Of a stretch of DNA of 24,150 nt, positions 7,466 through 14,285 are shown one piece after another. The number at the start of each line of letters is the position of its first letter. Position 1 is the stretch's first letter. The notes beneath the pieces are model-generated. The model saw nothing but the letters and a program-made list of their open reading frames with translations. It had not been told where the DNA came from and searched no databases. Location: positions 1-24,150 of the forward strand of contig JALHSW010000036.1 in the NCBI GenBank assembly GCA_022865365.1. The letters run 5' to 3'. This DNA comes from Acidimicrobiia bacterium. Its GTDB lineage: Bacteria; Actinomycetota; Acidimicrobiia; IMCC26256; PALSA-555. A program made the position numbers and the translations under genes.

Positions 7466-7599
7466 GGCCGATCGTACTGACGGGGAAGGACCCGGCCGCG
7501 GGCGTGGGCCTTGGGGCGGGCTGGGAGGCCTGTGATCGCCGCCGACTTCCCGACGACGGTCACGTTACCCACGCCCACGGACCGGATCCTTCCCGACAT
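7444..7599 (-). CDS. possible 51-aa basic protein upstream of the acyl-CoA ligase
   Basis: ATG at 7599 opens 51 codons ending in TGA at 7444, overlapping the ligase GTG by 4 nt (GTGA). Third codon positions are about 86% G/C, like real genes here. The product is basic with no signal or membrane segment and ends in the duplicated M-N-L-V motif. Against it, there is no good Shine-Dalgarno, no recognisable family, and the same frame is open by chance far upstream through the DUF62 gene. The 51-aa ORF and a leaderless start at 7464 in the same frame are alternative readings. Confidence 0.3.
   Translation of the reverse strand: MSGRIRSVGVGNVTVVGKSAAITGLPARPKAHARGRVLPRQYDRPVNLVTT
7471..7476 (-). 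promoter_or_regulatory. possible -10 box upstream of the acyl-CoA ligase
   Basis: TACGAT on the minus strand, 6 nt before the GTG at 7464 (the upstream copy of the duplicated start). The spacing would place the transcript start at or near that GTG, giving a leaderless message that begins with the 6-codon frame M-N-L-V-T-T. No convincing -35 is visible. Confidence 0.3.
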
Positions 7600-7676
7600 C
7601 GACTCGGCGCGCGGGCGCCTGAAGGACCAATGACCACGGAGCGTGAGATTTTGCCTCGTGCTTACCCGGCCGCGCC

Positions 7677-7769
7677 TCAGGGGCTGAGCCGGAGCACGAA
7701 CTGCGCGAACGCGGCGCCGAGGATCATCACGAGCAGGACGGCAATCGCGATCGTGGTACCAGGTCGCAC
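7677..7769 (-). CDS. 30-aa single-pass membrane mini-protein
   Basis: GTG at 7769 is preceded by a perfect GAGGAG (7777-7782) with a 7-nt spacer, one of the best ribosome sites in the window. The 30-residue product begins MRPGTTIAIAVLLVMILGAA and continues FAQFVLRLSP. It has a positively charged N-terminus and one hydrophobic helix (about 5-26) that is too short and too terminal to be just a cleaved signal. The stop TGA is at 7677-7679. It lies 45 nt after the DUF62 SAM hydrolase and is probably cotranscribed with it. No family is recognised; the RBS and the designed-looking TM segment are the evidence. Confidence 0.7.
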   Translation of the reverse strand: MRPGTTIAIAVLLVMILGAAFAQFVLRLSP

Positions 7770-7814
7770 GGTGGTGCTCCTCGCAGGCAGGGGCTTCGGG
7801 CGGACGGGGTCGCG

Positions 7815-8672
7815 TCAGGCGGGGTTGCGGCGCGCAGGCGCGCCGGGTTCGGGCGCATCGGCCCCGGGGGGGACGAGCGTCACACCCGAGCCGGGCTCGA
7901 GCCCGTAGTCGGCGGCCGCGGAACGGCGGTCGAGTGCGAGCGAGACCAGCCCGTAGGAGTCGACCAGGAGCACGAGCTCGGACGGCTTGGCGTCGGCGTA
8001 GGTGCGCACCCAACGGGCCGACTTGACCCGATCGCCGGCTCGGACCTCCACGAGGCCACCGGGCTCGGCGCCCCGGGCCGCAAGCTCCTCGGGACCGACG
8101 TTGAGCTGGCAGTTCCCGAAGCGGTCGACCCACCAGACCTCGGCATCCAGCGCGCCACTCTCCGTGGTGTTCGGCAGCCCGATGAGCCCGGGCACGAGCG
8201 TCGCGGGATCGACGGCGGGCCCGAGGTCGTCGAGGGGCACGTCGGTGGCGAGGTACGCCGCAGCCGGTGCGAGCACGTCCCGTCCCGCGAACGTCGGACC
8301 GGGCGCCGCCAAGCGGTGCTCGTCGCTGGTGATGCACACGACCCGTCGGGACCCGCCGAGCATCGCGACCGCCGGGGCCAGCAGCCCGTTGTCGGGCCCG
8401 AGGAACGTGGCGGAACCGCACTCGACGGCCAGCAGGCGCCGATCGGTCCCGACCCCCGGGTCGACGACGGCGAGAATGACCGCCCCCTCGGGGAGGTACT
8501 GCACCGAGCGCACGAGGGTGAGTGCACCGCCCCGCACGTCGTGGGGCTCGAGCTCGTGCGTCAGGTCGATGATCGCCAGATCGGGCGCGATGCTCAGCAT
8601 CACGCCCTTGCACACGCCGACGAACTCATCGCGCAGTCCGTAGTCGGACAAGAACGCGACGGGACGGGGCAC
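7815..8672 (-). CDS. S-adenosyl-L-methionine hydrolase / SAM hydroxide adenosyltransferase (DUF62)
   Basis: 285 residues matching the DUF62 family, related to fluorinase and chlorinase but using hydroxide to split SAM into adenosine and methionine. Seen: N-terminal substrate loop FLSDYGLRDEFVG (7-19), DLTHELEPHDVRGGA (36-50), VVDPGVGTDRR (69-79), LGPDNGLL (91-98), FAGRDVLAPAAA (128-139) and WVDRFGNCQLN (181-191). The Asp-Arg-His set expected for the hydrolase is likely supplied by these motifs; the halogenase-specific insertion is not seen. The GTG start at 8672 is 12 nt after the HTH gene stop, so they share a transcript. The physiological role of this family in actinobacteria is still unclear. 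The C-terminal 25 residues are Pro/Ala-rich. Confidence 0.9.
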   Translation of the reverse strand: MPRPVAFLSDYGLRDEFVGVCKGVMLSIAPDLAIIDLTHELEPHDVRGGALTLVRSVQYLPEGAVILAVVDPGVGTDRRLLAVECGSATFLGPDNGLLAPAVAMLGGSRRVVCITSDEHRLAAPGPTFAGRDVLAPAAAYLATDVPLDDLGPAVDPATLVPGLIGLPNTTESGALDAEVWWVDRFGNCQLNVGPEELAARGAEPGGLVEVRAGDRVKSARWVRTYADAKPSELVLLVDSYGLVSLALDRRSAAADYGLEPGSGVTLVPPGADAPEPGAPARRNPA

Positions 8673-8684
8673 GCAGTAGGGCTC

Positions 8685-8888
8685 TTAGCCCGCTTGGGTG
8701 AACCTCGACGCCAGGTACCCGTCGACGTCGGTGTCGCGCACGCGGAACGACCTTCCGACGCGCACGGCCGCGAGGTCTCCCGCCTTGATCAAGCGGTACA
8801 CCGTCATCGACGACACCCGCAACATGTCCGCCACTTCCTGAACTGTCAGGAAGCGCGCCTTCGCAAAGGACTGTGCCACGCGGCTCAC
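8685..8888 (-). CDS. excisionase-type helix-turn-helix DNA-binding protein (proC-linked)
   Basis: 67 residues forming a single MerR/BldC-like winged helix: FLTVQEVADMLRVSSMTVYR (13-32), then LIKAGDLAAVRVGRSFRV and a last helix ending VDGYLASRF. Small regulators of this type sit close to proC in many Actinobacteria (Rv0500A in Mycobacterium tuberculosis is a comparable case). The GTG at 8888 overlaps the stop of the upstream phosphatase-like gene by 4 nt and has a purine-rich site (GGGAGAGG) just before it. Despite the excisionase name there is no integrase or att site here; a chromosomal regulatory role is likely. Confidence 0.88.
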   Translation of the reverse strand: MSRVAQSFAKARFLTVQEVADMLRVSSMTVYRLIKAGDLAAVRVGRSFRVRDTDVDGYLASRFTQAG

Positions 8889-9751
8889 CCCTCTCCCCCG
8901 CTCGTGGGGTCAGCGTAGGTCCCCGGGGTAGGAGTTGTCGAGTGTGGCCCGGGGGCCGTGAGCGCAGCCACGATGGGGCCGTACGCCTCCGGAGGTCGTT
9001 GCTCGTCGAGGGGGACCAGACGCACGGGCAGGTCACGCAGGGCCGCCACTCCGAGCACCGCGGCGTCGAGGTCGGCGAAGGCCACGGTCTCGTGGCCGGC
9101 GGCAAGCGCCGAGGCAGCAAAGCCCCGGTCGGCGATCACGAGGTCGGGACGGCCGACGGCGAAGAGCCACTCGGCCCCTGCGACGGCGCCGTCGTCGGCC
9201 AGGAGGCTCGCGCCGTCGGTGACCACGGCGACGCCGTCGACCCACCACAGCGATCGGGCAGCACCGAAGGGTCCGAAGGCCTCGTAGGCGAGAACGTCGG
9301 CACCGGCGTCGGCGAGCATCACGGCAAGGGCTCGGTAGACGCGCAGGAGTGAAGCCGGCCGGCCGGTGGCGAGCGCGACCCGCCCGCCGGTGCGAGCGAC
9401 GGCATGAAGACGGACCGCAGCGTCGCCCGCGCCGGCGAGCGTCCGCTCCGGCTCGATCGAGGCGCGAGGAGCATCGCCGTCGTAGCCCCATCCTTGCTTG
9501 ATGGCGGCCCACGCTTCGTCTCGGCTGATGCGCCCGAGATCGAGCCCGAGCGTCGCTTCCGGGTGGCCGGCGGCAAGCCGGGCGACGACGGCCGCGACCT
9601 CCGCTCGCCCCATCCGAGCGTGCGGTCCGGCCACGTGCCCGGCGACGACGAGCCGGCGTTGCGTCGGCGCGGCGCGCACCTGTGTGCGGGCCGCGGGCGG
9701 CGTCGGGACATCAAGGCGCGGGGGTCGGTTGCTGCGAGGACGGCGGGTCAT
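8885..9751 (-). CDS. proC-linked phosphatase-like protein (hypothetical)
   Basis: 288 residues. The first 30 residues are basic, Pro-rich and probably disordered. The core resembles the actinobacterial proteins annotated 'phosphatase' beside proC: RVALATGRPASLLRVYRALA (one stretch, 124-143) followed by a region with WWVDGVAVV (169-177), then PDLVIADRGFAASALA and a C-terminal VRLVPLDEQRPPEAYGPIV. The repeated Asp/Gly strands suggest an alpha/beta fold, but I see no named catalytic motif, so the activity is unproven. ATG at 9751 overlaps the proC stop by 4 nt, and the 3' end overlaps the HTH gene by 4 nt. The Pro/Thr-rich last 20 residues look unstructured. Confidence 0.8.
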   Translation of the reverse strand: MTRRPRSNRPPRLDVPTPPAARTQVRAAPTQRRLVVAGHVAGPHARMGRAEVAAVVARLAAGHPEATLGLDLGRISRDEAWAAIKQGWGYDGDAPRASIEPERTLAGAGDAAVRLHAVARTGGRVALATGRPASLLRVYRALAVMLADAGADVLAYEAFGPFGAARSLWWVDGVAVVTDGASLLADDGAVAGAEWLFAVGRPDLVIADRGFAASALAAGHETVAFADLDAAVLGVAALRDLPVRLVPLDEQRPPEAYGPIVAALTAPGPHSTTPTPGTYADPTSGGEG

Positions 9752-10548
9752 TCCTCGCCGAGCTCCCGGGAGCGCGCCGCCGCGGCGAGCACTGCGTCGA
9801 GGATCGCGGCGCGAACGCCGTGCGATTCCAGGATGTGGAGCCCGGCCGCGGTCGTGCCGCCCGGTGACGTGACGGCAGCACGGAGCTGCTCGGGCTGCTC
9901 TCCCTCGGCCAGCAGCGTCGCGGCCCCGAGGAGCGTCTCGCGGGTGAGGGCGTCGGCGACCGGACGGGGGAGACCCGCGAGTACCCCGGCGTCGGTGAGT
10001 GCCTCGGCGATCAGGAACACGTAGGCCGGACCCGAGCCCGAGAGGCCGGTCACGGCATCGAGATGTGGCTCGGGGACCCGGACGACGATCCCGACCGCCC
10101 CGAGGATCCGCTCCGCGATCTCGAGGTGCGCGTCGGTCGCGAGGCCTCCCGGGGCGATCGCGGTGGCGGCGCGCCGCACGATCGCGGGCGTGTTGGGCAT
10201 CGCGCGCACGACGGGCCGACCCGGTGCCGCGCCTTCGAGCGTCGTGATGCGCACCCCGGCCGCGATCGAGATGATCAGTGCGTCGGCGGCGAGGCTCGGC
10301 AGTGCCTGCTCCAACGCGCCCGGTGCATCCGCCGGCTTGACCGCGACCACCACCACGTCGGCGTCGGCCACCGCCCACGCCGGGCTCGGCACAACACGAA
10401 TCCCGGGGAATCGCTCCTCGAGCGCACGGCGGCGTTCGGCGTCGACCTCGGCCACGGCCAGCGCGTCGGCGTCCCAGCCGGCTCCGAGCAGTCCACCCAC
10501 CAGGGCTTCGCCCATGCGGCCGCCGCCGAGCAGCGCCAGGGTCGCCAT
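9748..10548 (-). CDS. proC: pyrroline-5-carboxylate reductase
   Basis: 266 residues, normal length. The enzyme reduces pyrroline-5-carboxylate to proline with NAD(P)H. Seen: Rossmann loop LLGGGRMGEALVGGLL (6-21), VVVVAVKPAD (65-74), RAMPNTPA (115-122), the family signature VTGLSGSGPAYVFLIAEAL (166-184) and SPGGTTAAGL (228-237). ATG at 10548 fits the Rossmann start; the open frame continues to 10776 but that part is not ProC-like. There is no Shine-Dalgarno. A TAGCCT box ends 8 nt upstream, suggesting a leaderless transcript. It heads the four-gene run proC, phosphatase-like, HTH, DUF62. Confidence 0.96.
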   Translation of the reverse strand: MATLALLGGGRMGEALVGGLLGAGWDADALAVAEVDAERRRALEERFPGIRVVPSPAWAVADADVVVVAVKPADAPGALEQALPSLAADALIISIAAGVRITTLEGAAPGRPVVRAMPNTPAIVRRAATAIAPGGLATDAHLEIAERILGAVGIVVRVPEPHLDAVTGLSGSGPAYVFLIAEALTDAGVLAGLPRPVADALTRETLLGAATLLAEGEQPEQLRAAVTSPGGTTAAGLHILESHGVRAAILDAVLAAAARSRELGEE

Positions 10549-10556
10549 GCGATGGG

Positions 10557-10562
10557 AGGCTA
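10557..10562 (-). promoter_or_regulatory. -10 box for proC
   Basis: TAGCCT on the minus strand, 8 nt before the ATG at 10548. The spacing fits a leaderless or nearly leaderless transcript. The 224-nt gap 10549-10772 behind it holds no convincing gene or RNA; a good -35 was not found. Confidence 0.35.
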
Positions 10563-10772
10563 ACCGGCCCGATGAACCAGGCCGGACGGACGGGGCCGGG
10601 CGCGAGCGGACCCGAGGAACGCTCGGACTCGCCCCGCACTTCCCCGAACGGGACGGGCCATCCTGCACCTCGGGCCCACTGCACCGGCCGACCCCACATC
10701 CAAGGAGGAAGTCGGCCGCACCGCCACCCGTCGGTGCCGGCGAACGCATCGTCGCGCGCGCCGCGACCGCGA

Positions 10773-11315
10773 TCAACCCTCCTCGAGGTCGGCCTCGGTA
10801 CTCTTTGCCGCTCCGTCGCCGGCACGCTTCGGGCTCTCCGGTGTCGCACGACGCGCCGCGGCGCCGGGATACGCGAGTGCGATCGTCGACGGGAACGTCC
10901 GCTCGACGATCTCGTACAGCACGCCGATGACGCGGTCGAGCTCATCGACCGTGAGGTGCTCGAGCGCGACCCGCCCGGTCAGGTAGATGTCGCCGTCGGG
11001 ACCGATCGAGAATCGCGCGCCGTACAGGTTGTGGTTGTGCTGGAGCAGGAACCGGTAGAGCTCGAGGCGGTTTGTCGGCGGGTCGGGCAGGAAGTACACC
11101 TCGAACCGGAGCGTCCGCTGGTGCAGGTCGAAGTAGATGGTCGTCGCGTCGCGACCGTCGCAACCGAACCGGACGTACCAACGGTGGAGCTCGGGGTCGT
11201 ACTCCACCGTCTGGATCCACGGTTCGGCGGCGACCGGACCTTCGAGATGCGCTGCGAGCAACTCGTGTGCCATGCGCACACGCGCTTCCAGCTCGAGCGG
11301 ATCGTTCGCCGACAC
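10773..11315 (-). CDS. YbjN domain-containing protein (mshA-linked)
   Basis: 180 residues. The YbjN-like core spans about 10-145, with RWYVRFGCDGRDATTIYFDL (45-64) and LRFEVYFLPDP, then LYRFLLQHNHNLYGARFSI, all typical of the actinobacterial proteins encoded beside mshA (Rv0487 next to Rv0486 in M. tuberculosis). The fold is related to type III secretion chaperones; the function is unknown. Residues after 150 are a charged, low-complexity tail. GTG at 11315 lies 3 nt after the mshA stop, so it is almost certainly cotranscribed and translationally coupled. Confidence 0.9.
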   Translation of the reverse strand: MSANDPLELEARVRMAHELLAAHLEGPVAAEPWIQTVEYDPELHRWYVRFGCDGRDATTIYFDLHQRTLRFEVYFLPDPPTNRLELYRFLLQHNHNLYGARFSIGPDGDIYLTGRVALEHLTVDELDRVIGVLYEIVERTFPSTIALAYPGAAARRATPESPKRAGDGAAKSTEADLEEG

Positions 11316-11318
11316 TGC

Positions 11319-12548
11319 CTAGCTGCAGCGCACGAGCTCGCGGGCGCCAAGATCCGCGTACACGCGCCGCAAGCGCGCCGCGGTGATGTTCCAGGTGTAC
11401 CGGCCCGAGCGAGCCGCCGCGCTCACACCGATCTCACCCGCAAGGCCGGGATCGGCGAGCAGGCGCTCGACCGGCGCCGCGAAGTCGTAGCCGGTGCGCC
11501 CGTCGACGAGAAATCCGGTGTGGTCGGCGTCGATGAGTGAGCGCAGGCCGCCGACGTTCGCGGCGACGACGGGAGTGCCGCACGCTGCCGCCTCGAGGGC
11601 GACCAGACCGAACGACTCCGTTCGCGACGGCATGAGGCACGCGTCGGCGCCGCGGTACCAGTCGACGAGTGCGCCATGCGGCTGCGGGGGCTCCCAGCGC
11701 ACGCGTTCCCCGACCTCGAGGTCGCGCGCGAGCGCGTGCAGGCGGTCGACCTCGGCGATGCCGTCGGCTCCGCTCGGACCACCGACGACGACGAGCAGCG
11801 CCCGGGAATCGCGCATCGACGCCAGACAACGGATCGCGAGATCGACGCCCTTGAGCGGTTGGATCCGGCCGACGAACAGCAGCACCGGTCGGTCGGTCGG
11901 GAGCCCGAGGCGGCGTCGGGCGGACGCGGCATCACCGGGCGAGAACATGGCGTGATCGACTCCGGGAGCGATCACCTCGACGCGATCGGGCTCGGCGCCG
12001 TAGGTGGCGACCAGCTCGGAGCGCTCGTCGGGCGTCGACGCGATCATGCGGTCGAGGCAGGCGATGGTCTCGCGTTCGACACGCGCCCGCTGCGGGGGGT
12101 CGTCGGTGATCCCCGCGGCCACCTTCGTGCGGGCGAGCGTGTGGAACGTGCCCACGAGGGGCATGTCGATCTCGTGCTTCAGGCGGTGGCCGACGGCACC
12201 CGAGATCCAGTAGTGCGAGTGAAGTACGTCGAATGGTTCGGAGGTCGTCGTGAGATGCAGCCGCGCCGCCTCGACCAGCTCGTCGAGGAGCCCGAACAGC
12301 GCGTCCTTCCCGACGGTTGAGCGCGGACCGGCATCGAGGTGCACGACTCGGACACCCGGCTCGACGTCGACGATCGCATCCTGCCCCGGATGCTCAGCAC
12401 GGGTGAGCACGTCGCACTCCACGCCTGCGCGCGCGAGGGCCGACGCGAGCGAGCTGATGTACACGTTCATGCCGCCACCGTCGCCGGCGCCGGGCTGCGC
12501 AAGGGGCGACGTGTGCACGCTGAGCATCGCGACGCGGCGCACGGACAT
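11319..12548 (-). CDS. mshA: D-inositol-3-phosphate glycosyltransferase (mycothiol biosynthesis)
   Basis: 409 residues, a GT4-family glycosyltransferase. It joins GlcNAc from UDP-GlcNAc to inositol-3-phosphate, the first step of mycothiol synthesis. Seen: the MshA N-terminus LSVHTSPLAQPGAGDGGGMN (9-28), HSHYWISGAVG (110-120), GTFHTLARTK (133-142), FVGRIQPLKG (225-234) and the nucleotide-sugar EX7E motif with Glu311 and Glu319 in ESFGLVALE. The open frame extends upstream into the XRE gene, but ATG at 12548 gives the family start. It lies 13 nt after the XRE stop and lacks a Shine-Dalgarno. The gene marks the host as a mycothiol-using actinobacterium. Confidence 0.93.
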   Translation of the reverse strand: MSVRRVAMLSVHTSPLAQPGAGDGGGMNVYISSLASALARAGVECDVLTRAEHPGQDAIVDVEPGVRVVHLDAGPRSTVGKDALFGLLDELVEAARLHLTTTSEPFDVLHSHYWISGAVGHRLKHEIDMPLVGTFHTLARTKVAAGITDDPPQRARVERETIACLDRMIASTPDERSELVATYGAEPDRVEVIAPGVDHAMFSPGDAASARRRLGLPTDRPVLLFVGRIQPLKGVDLAIRCLASMRDSRALLVVVGGPSGADGIAEVDRLHALARDLEVGERVRWEPPQPHGALVDWYRGADACLMPSRTESFGLVALEAAACGTPVVAANVGGLRSLIDADHTGFLVDGRTGYDFAAPVERLLADPGLAGEIGVSAAARSGRYTWNITAARLRRVYADLGARELVRCS

Positions 12549-12561
12549 AGGAACGACGATC

Positions 12562-13020
12562 TTACCGGTCGTCCGGATCCAGGTCGCGCTCGGGAGCGCT
12601 CGGCTGCTCCACATCCCGGTCGCGCTCGCTCCGCACCGGGATATCAGATGCGGGTCCTCCGGGAACGCTCGGCTGCTCCGACTGGAACGAGCGGTACACC
12701 TCGAGCAGCGCGCTCTTCTGGCGGTCCGAGAGCGTGGGGTCGCGGCGGATCTCGTGCTCGAGGTCAGGTGTCGCCTCGTCCCGCTGCTCGAGGAAGCCGG
12801 CGCGCACGTACAAGGTCTCGGCCGAGATGCGCAGCCCGTGGGCGATCTGCTGGAGGATCTCCGCACTGGGCTTGCGGAGACCCCGTTCGATCTGGCTGAG
12901 GTACGGGTTCGAGATCCCGGCGAGCTCACTGAGCTTGCGCATCGAGAGGCGGGCGTTGTGACGCTGCTCGCGGATGAACTCGCCCAGATCGTGGAACCGT
13001 TGCTCGATCGAATCGCTCAC
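12562..13020 (-). CDS. XRE-family helix-turn-helix transcriptional regulator
   Basis: 152 residues from GTG 13020. Residues 5-70 are a Cro/CI-type HTH: GEFIREQRHNARLSMRKLSE followed by LAGISNPYLSQIERG, then PSAEILQQIAHGLRISAETL. The C-terminal half is charged and includes a repeated E-Q-P-S-(V/A)-P-like element, no sensor domain being visible. A TTG at 13041 overlapping the rsiG-like stop by 4 nt (TTGA) is an alternative start adding seven residues. The gene lies between an RsiG-like protein and mshA on one transcript. Similar small XRE proteins are widespread in Actinobacteria; the target is unknown. Confidence 0.88.
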   Translation of the reverse strand: MSDSIEQRFHDLGEFIREQRHNARLSMRKLSELAGISNPYLSQIERGLRKPSAEILQQIAHGLRISAETLYVRAGFLEQRDEATPDLEHEIRRDPTLSDRQKSALLEVYRSFQSEQPSVPGGPASDIPVRSERDRDVEQPSAPERDLDPDDR

Positions 13021-13037
13021 GGCCGGTCGTCCGGCGA

Positions 13038-13559
13038 TCAAGAACGGCCGGCGGCGTGGCGGGCGGTGAGCTCGCCCTCGATCCGGTCGATCACGTCATG
13101 AAGAGCACGGCGTCGCCCCGACGTCTCGCGCTCGAGCTCGCCCAGCTGCCCGAGTGTGTCGCGCAGCTCGTCGTCGGAGAGCGTCGGGAGGTTCACGAGG
13201 GTGGCGTCGGCGATGAGGTGCTCGAGGCCGCGCTTCCACTCGATGGCCGGGGCCGGGGCGAGATGGCGCGGGAGCCGACTCGACGCCGGGTCAGGCCGCG
13301 GGTGGTCGTCGGCGAGGATCTGGGGAAGCGCGGCAACCAGATCGCCGATCGTGCCGCCGGCGGCGCGCCGGTCGAACTCGGCCTGCAGGATGTCGATCCG
13401 AGCCTGGGCGAGACGCCGCACATAGGAGAACTCGGTCTCGACCTGCAGACAGTCCTCGTGCATCGCCCGCACGTCATCGAACGGCTTGTCGGCGAGCCCT
13501 TCCACGTAGGAGGGTTCGAGGATGACGTCAGCACGTCGGCGTCGCGGCTCCGACATCAT
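13038..13559 (-). CDS. RsiG-like anti-sigma factor homologue (c-di-GMP sensor; 'aerial mycelium formation protein' family)
   Basis: 173 residues, mostly helical and charged. RsiG of Streptomyces binds two intercalated c-di-GMP molecules through E(X)3S(X)2R(X)3Q(X)3D on two antiparallel helices and then sequesters sigma WhiG. Here residues 41-56 match it exactly (Glu41, Ser45, Arg48, Gln52, Asp56). A second copy at 143-158 has Glu143, Ser147, Arg150, His154, Asp158, differing only by His for Gln. Both helices fit the RsiG layout, so c-di-GMP binding is likely, though untested. No WhiG-type sigma is nearby. Translation can begin at ATG 13559 or at ATG 13556, which is 7 nt after a TACCCT -10 box. 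It is the first gene of the run leading to mshA. Confidence 0.8.
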   Translation of the reverse strand: MMSEPRRRRADVILEPSYVEGLADKPFDDVRAMHEDCLQVETEFSYVRRLAQARIDILQAEFDRRAAGGTIGDLVAALPQILADDHPRPDPASSRLPRHLAPAPAIEWKRGLEHLIADATLVNLPTLSDDELRDTLGQLGELERETSGRRRALHDVIDRIEGELTARHAAGRS

Positions 13560-13563
13560 TATC

Positions 13564-13569
13564 AGGGTA
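13564..13569 (-). promoter_or_regulatory. -10 box for the rsiG-like / XRE / mshA / YbjN run
   Basis: TACCCT on the minus strand, 7 nt before ATG 13556 and 4 nt before ATG 13559. No Shine-Dalgarno is present, so a leaderless message beginning at the second ATG is plausible. The -35 is unclear. Confidence 0.35.
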
Positions 13570-13651
13570 CCAGCGGAACACCTCGGGTAGGACCGACGTT
13601 GGTGGTTCTCAGACGTACCGGACGACCGACAGACGCCCAGGAGGAACGACG

Positions 13652-14269
13652 ATGGCCCAATACGCGCTCCCCGAGCTCGCCTACGACTACGCGGCGCTCG
13701 AGCCGCACCTTTCGGCCAGGATCCTCGAGCTGCACCACGACAAGCACCATGCCGCGTACGTCGCCGGAGCGAACACCGTGCTGGAGAGGCTCTCCGACGC
13801 CCGCGCGAGCGGCGACTACGGATCGATCAACCAGCTCGAGAAGAACCTCGCCTTCCACCTTTCGGGGCACATCCTCCACTCGATCCTGTGGCGGAACCTC
13901 TCGCCCGACGGCGGGGGCCGGCCGGAGGGTGAGCTCGCCGCGGCGATCGACGAGCACCTCGGCAGCTTCGACGAGTGCCGCGCCCAGCTCACCGAGGCCG
14001 CGATGAACGTGCAGGGATCCGGGTGGGGTGCGCTGTCGTGGGAACCGATGGGTGGACGACTGATCGTCGAGCAGGTCTACGACCACCAGGGCAACGTCGG
14101 TCAGGGTGGACCGCCGCTGCTCGTGCTCGACATGTGGGAGCACGCGTACTACCTGCAGTACGAGAACCGGAAGGCCGAGTGGGTCGCCGCGTTCTGGGAG
14201 CTCGCCAACTGGGTCGACGTCTCCGAGCGGTTCGAGAAGGCGCGGTCCATCGACCTGTCGCTCGGGTGA
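13652..14269 (+). CDS. sodA: superoxide dismutase, Fe/Mn type
   Basis: 205 residues. Metal ligands can be placed by family pattern: His28 (LELHHDKHH), His76 (GHILHSILW), Asp160 and His164 (DMWEHAYYLQY). GSGWGALSWEP (122-132) is the other conserved stretch. It dismutates superoxide in the cytosol; there is no signal peptide. Whether Fe or Mn is used cannot be decided from sequence reading. ATG at 13652 follows AGGAGG with a 7-nt spacer, a classic leadered start unlike several neighbours. It is divergent from the rsiG-like gene across 92 bp and is followed 16 nt later by a methyltransferase. The symbol sodA is used loosely for this family. Confidence 0.95.
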   Translation: MAQYALPELAYDYAALEPHLSARILELHHDKHHAAYVAGANTVLERLSDARASGDYGSINQLEKNLAFHLSGHILHSILWRNLSPDGGGRPEGELAAAIDEHLGSFDECRAQLTEAAMNVQGSGWGALSWEPMGGRLIVEQVYDHQGNVGQGGPPLLVLDMWEHAYYLQYENRKAEWVAAFWELANWVDVSERFEKARSIDLSLG

Positions 14270-14273
14270 CGCG

Positions 14274-14279
14274 TAGTCT
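14274..14279 (+). promoter_or_regulatory. -10 box for the methyltransferase
   Basis: TAGTCT, 6 nt before the ATG at 14286. It sits in the 16-nt gap after the superoxide dismutase gene. No Shine-Dalgarno is present, so a separate leaderless transcript is plausible besides read-through. Confidence 0.35.
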
Positions 14280-14285
14280 TCCGAG

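Noticed and set aside
5507..7480. 657-residue plus-strand frame opposite the acyl-CoA ligase.
   Set aside because: Antisense to all ANL motifs of the ligase, with Arg/Asp/Gly-rich product and no recognisable domain.
8685..8888. The HTH gene as the excisionase of an integrated element.
   Set aside because: No integrase, attachment repeats or phage genes; the proC neighbourhood is conserved chromosomal context in Actinobacteria.
10549..10772. Structured RNA or riboswitch between YbjN and proC.
   Set aside because: G-rich sequence with no conserved core of RNase P, SRP RNA or a known riboswitch that I can recognise.
12590..12690. Direct repeat in the XRE gene (GCTCGGCTGCTCC twice) as a regulatory repeat.
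   Set aside because: It lies in frame and encodes a repeated E-Q-P-S-(V/A)-P element of the disordered tail; most simply a coding duplication.
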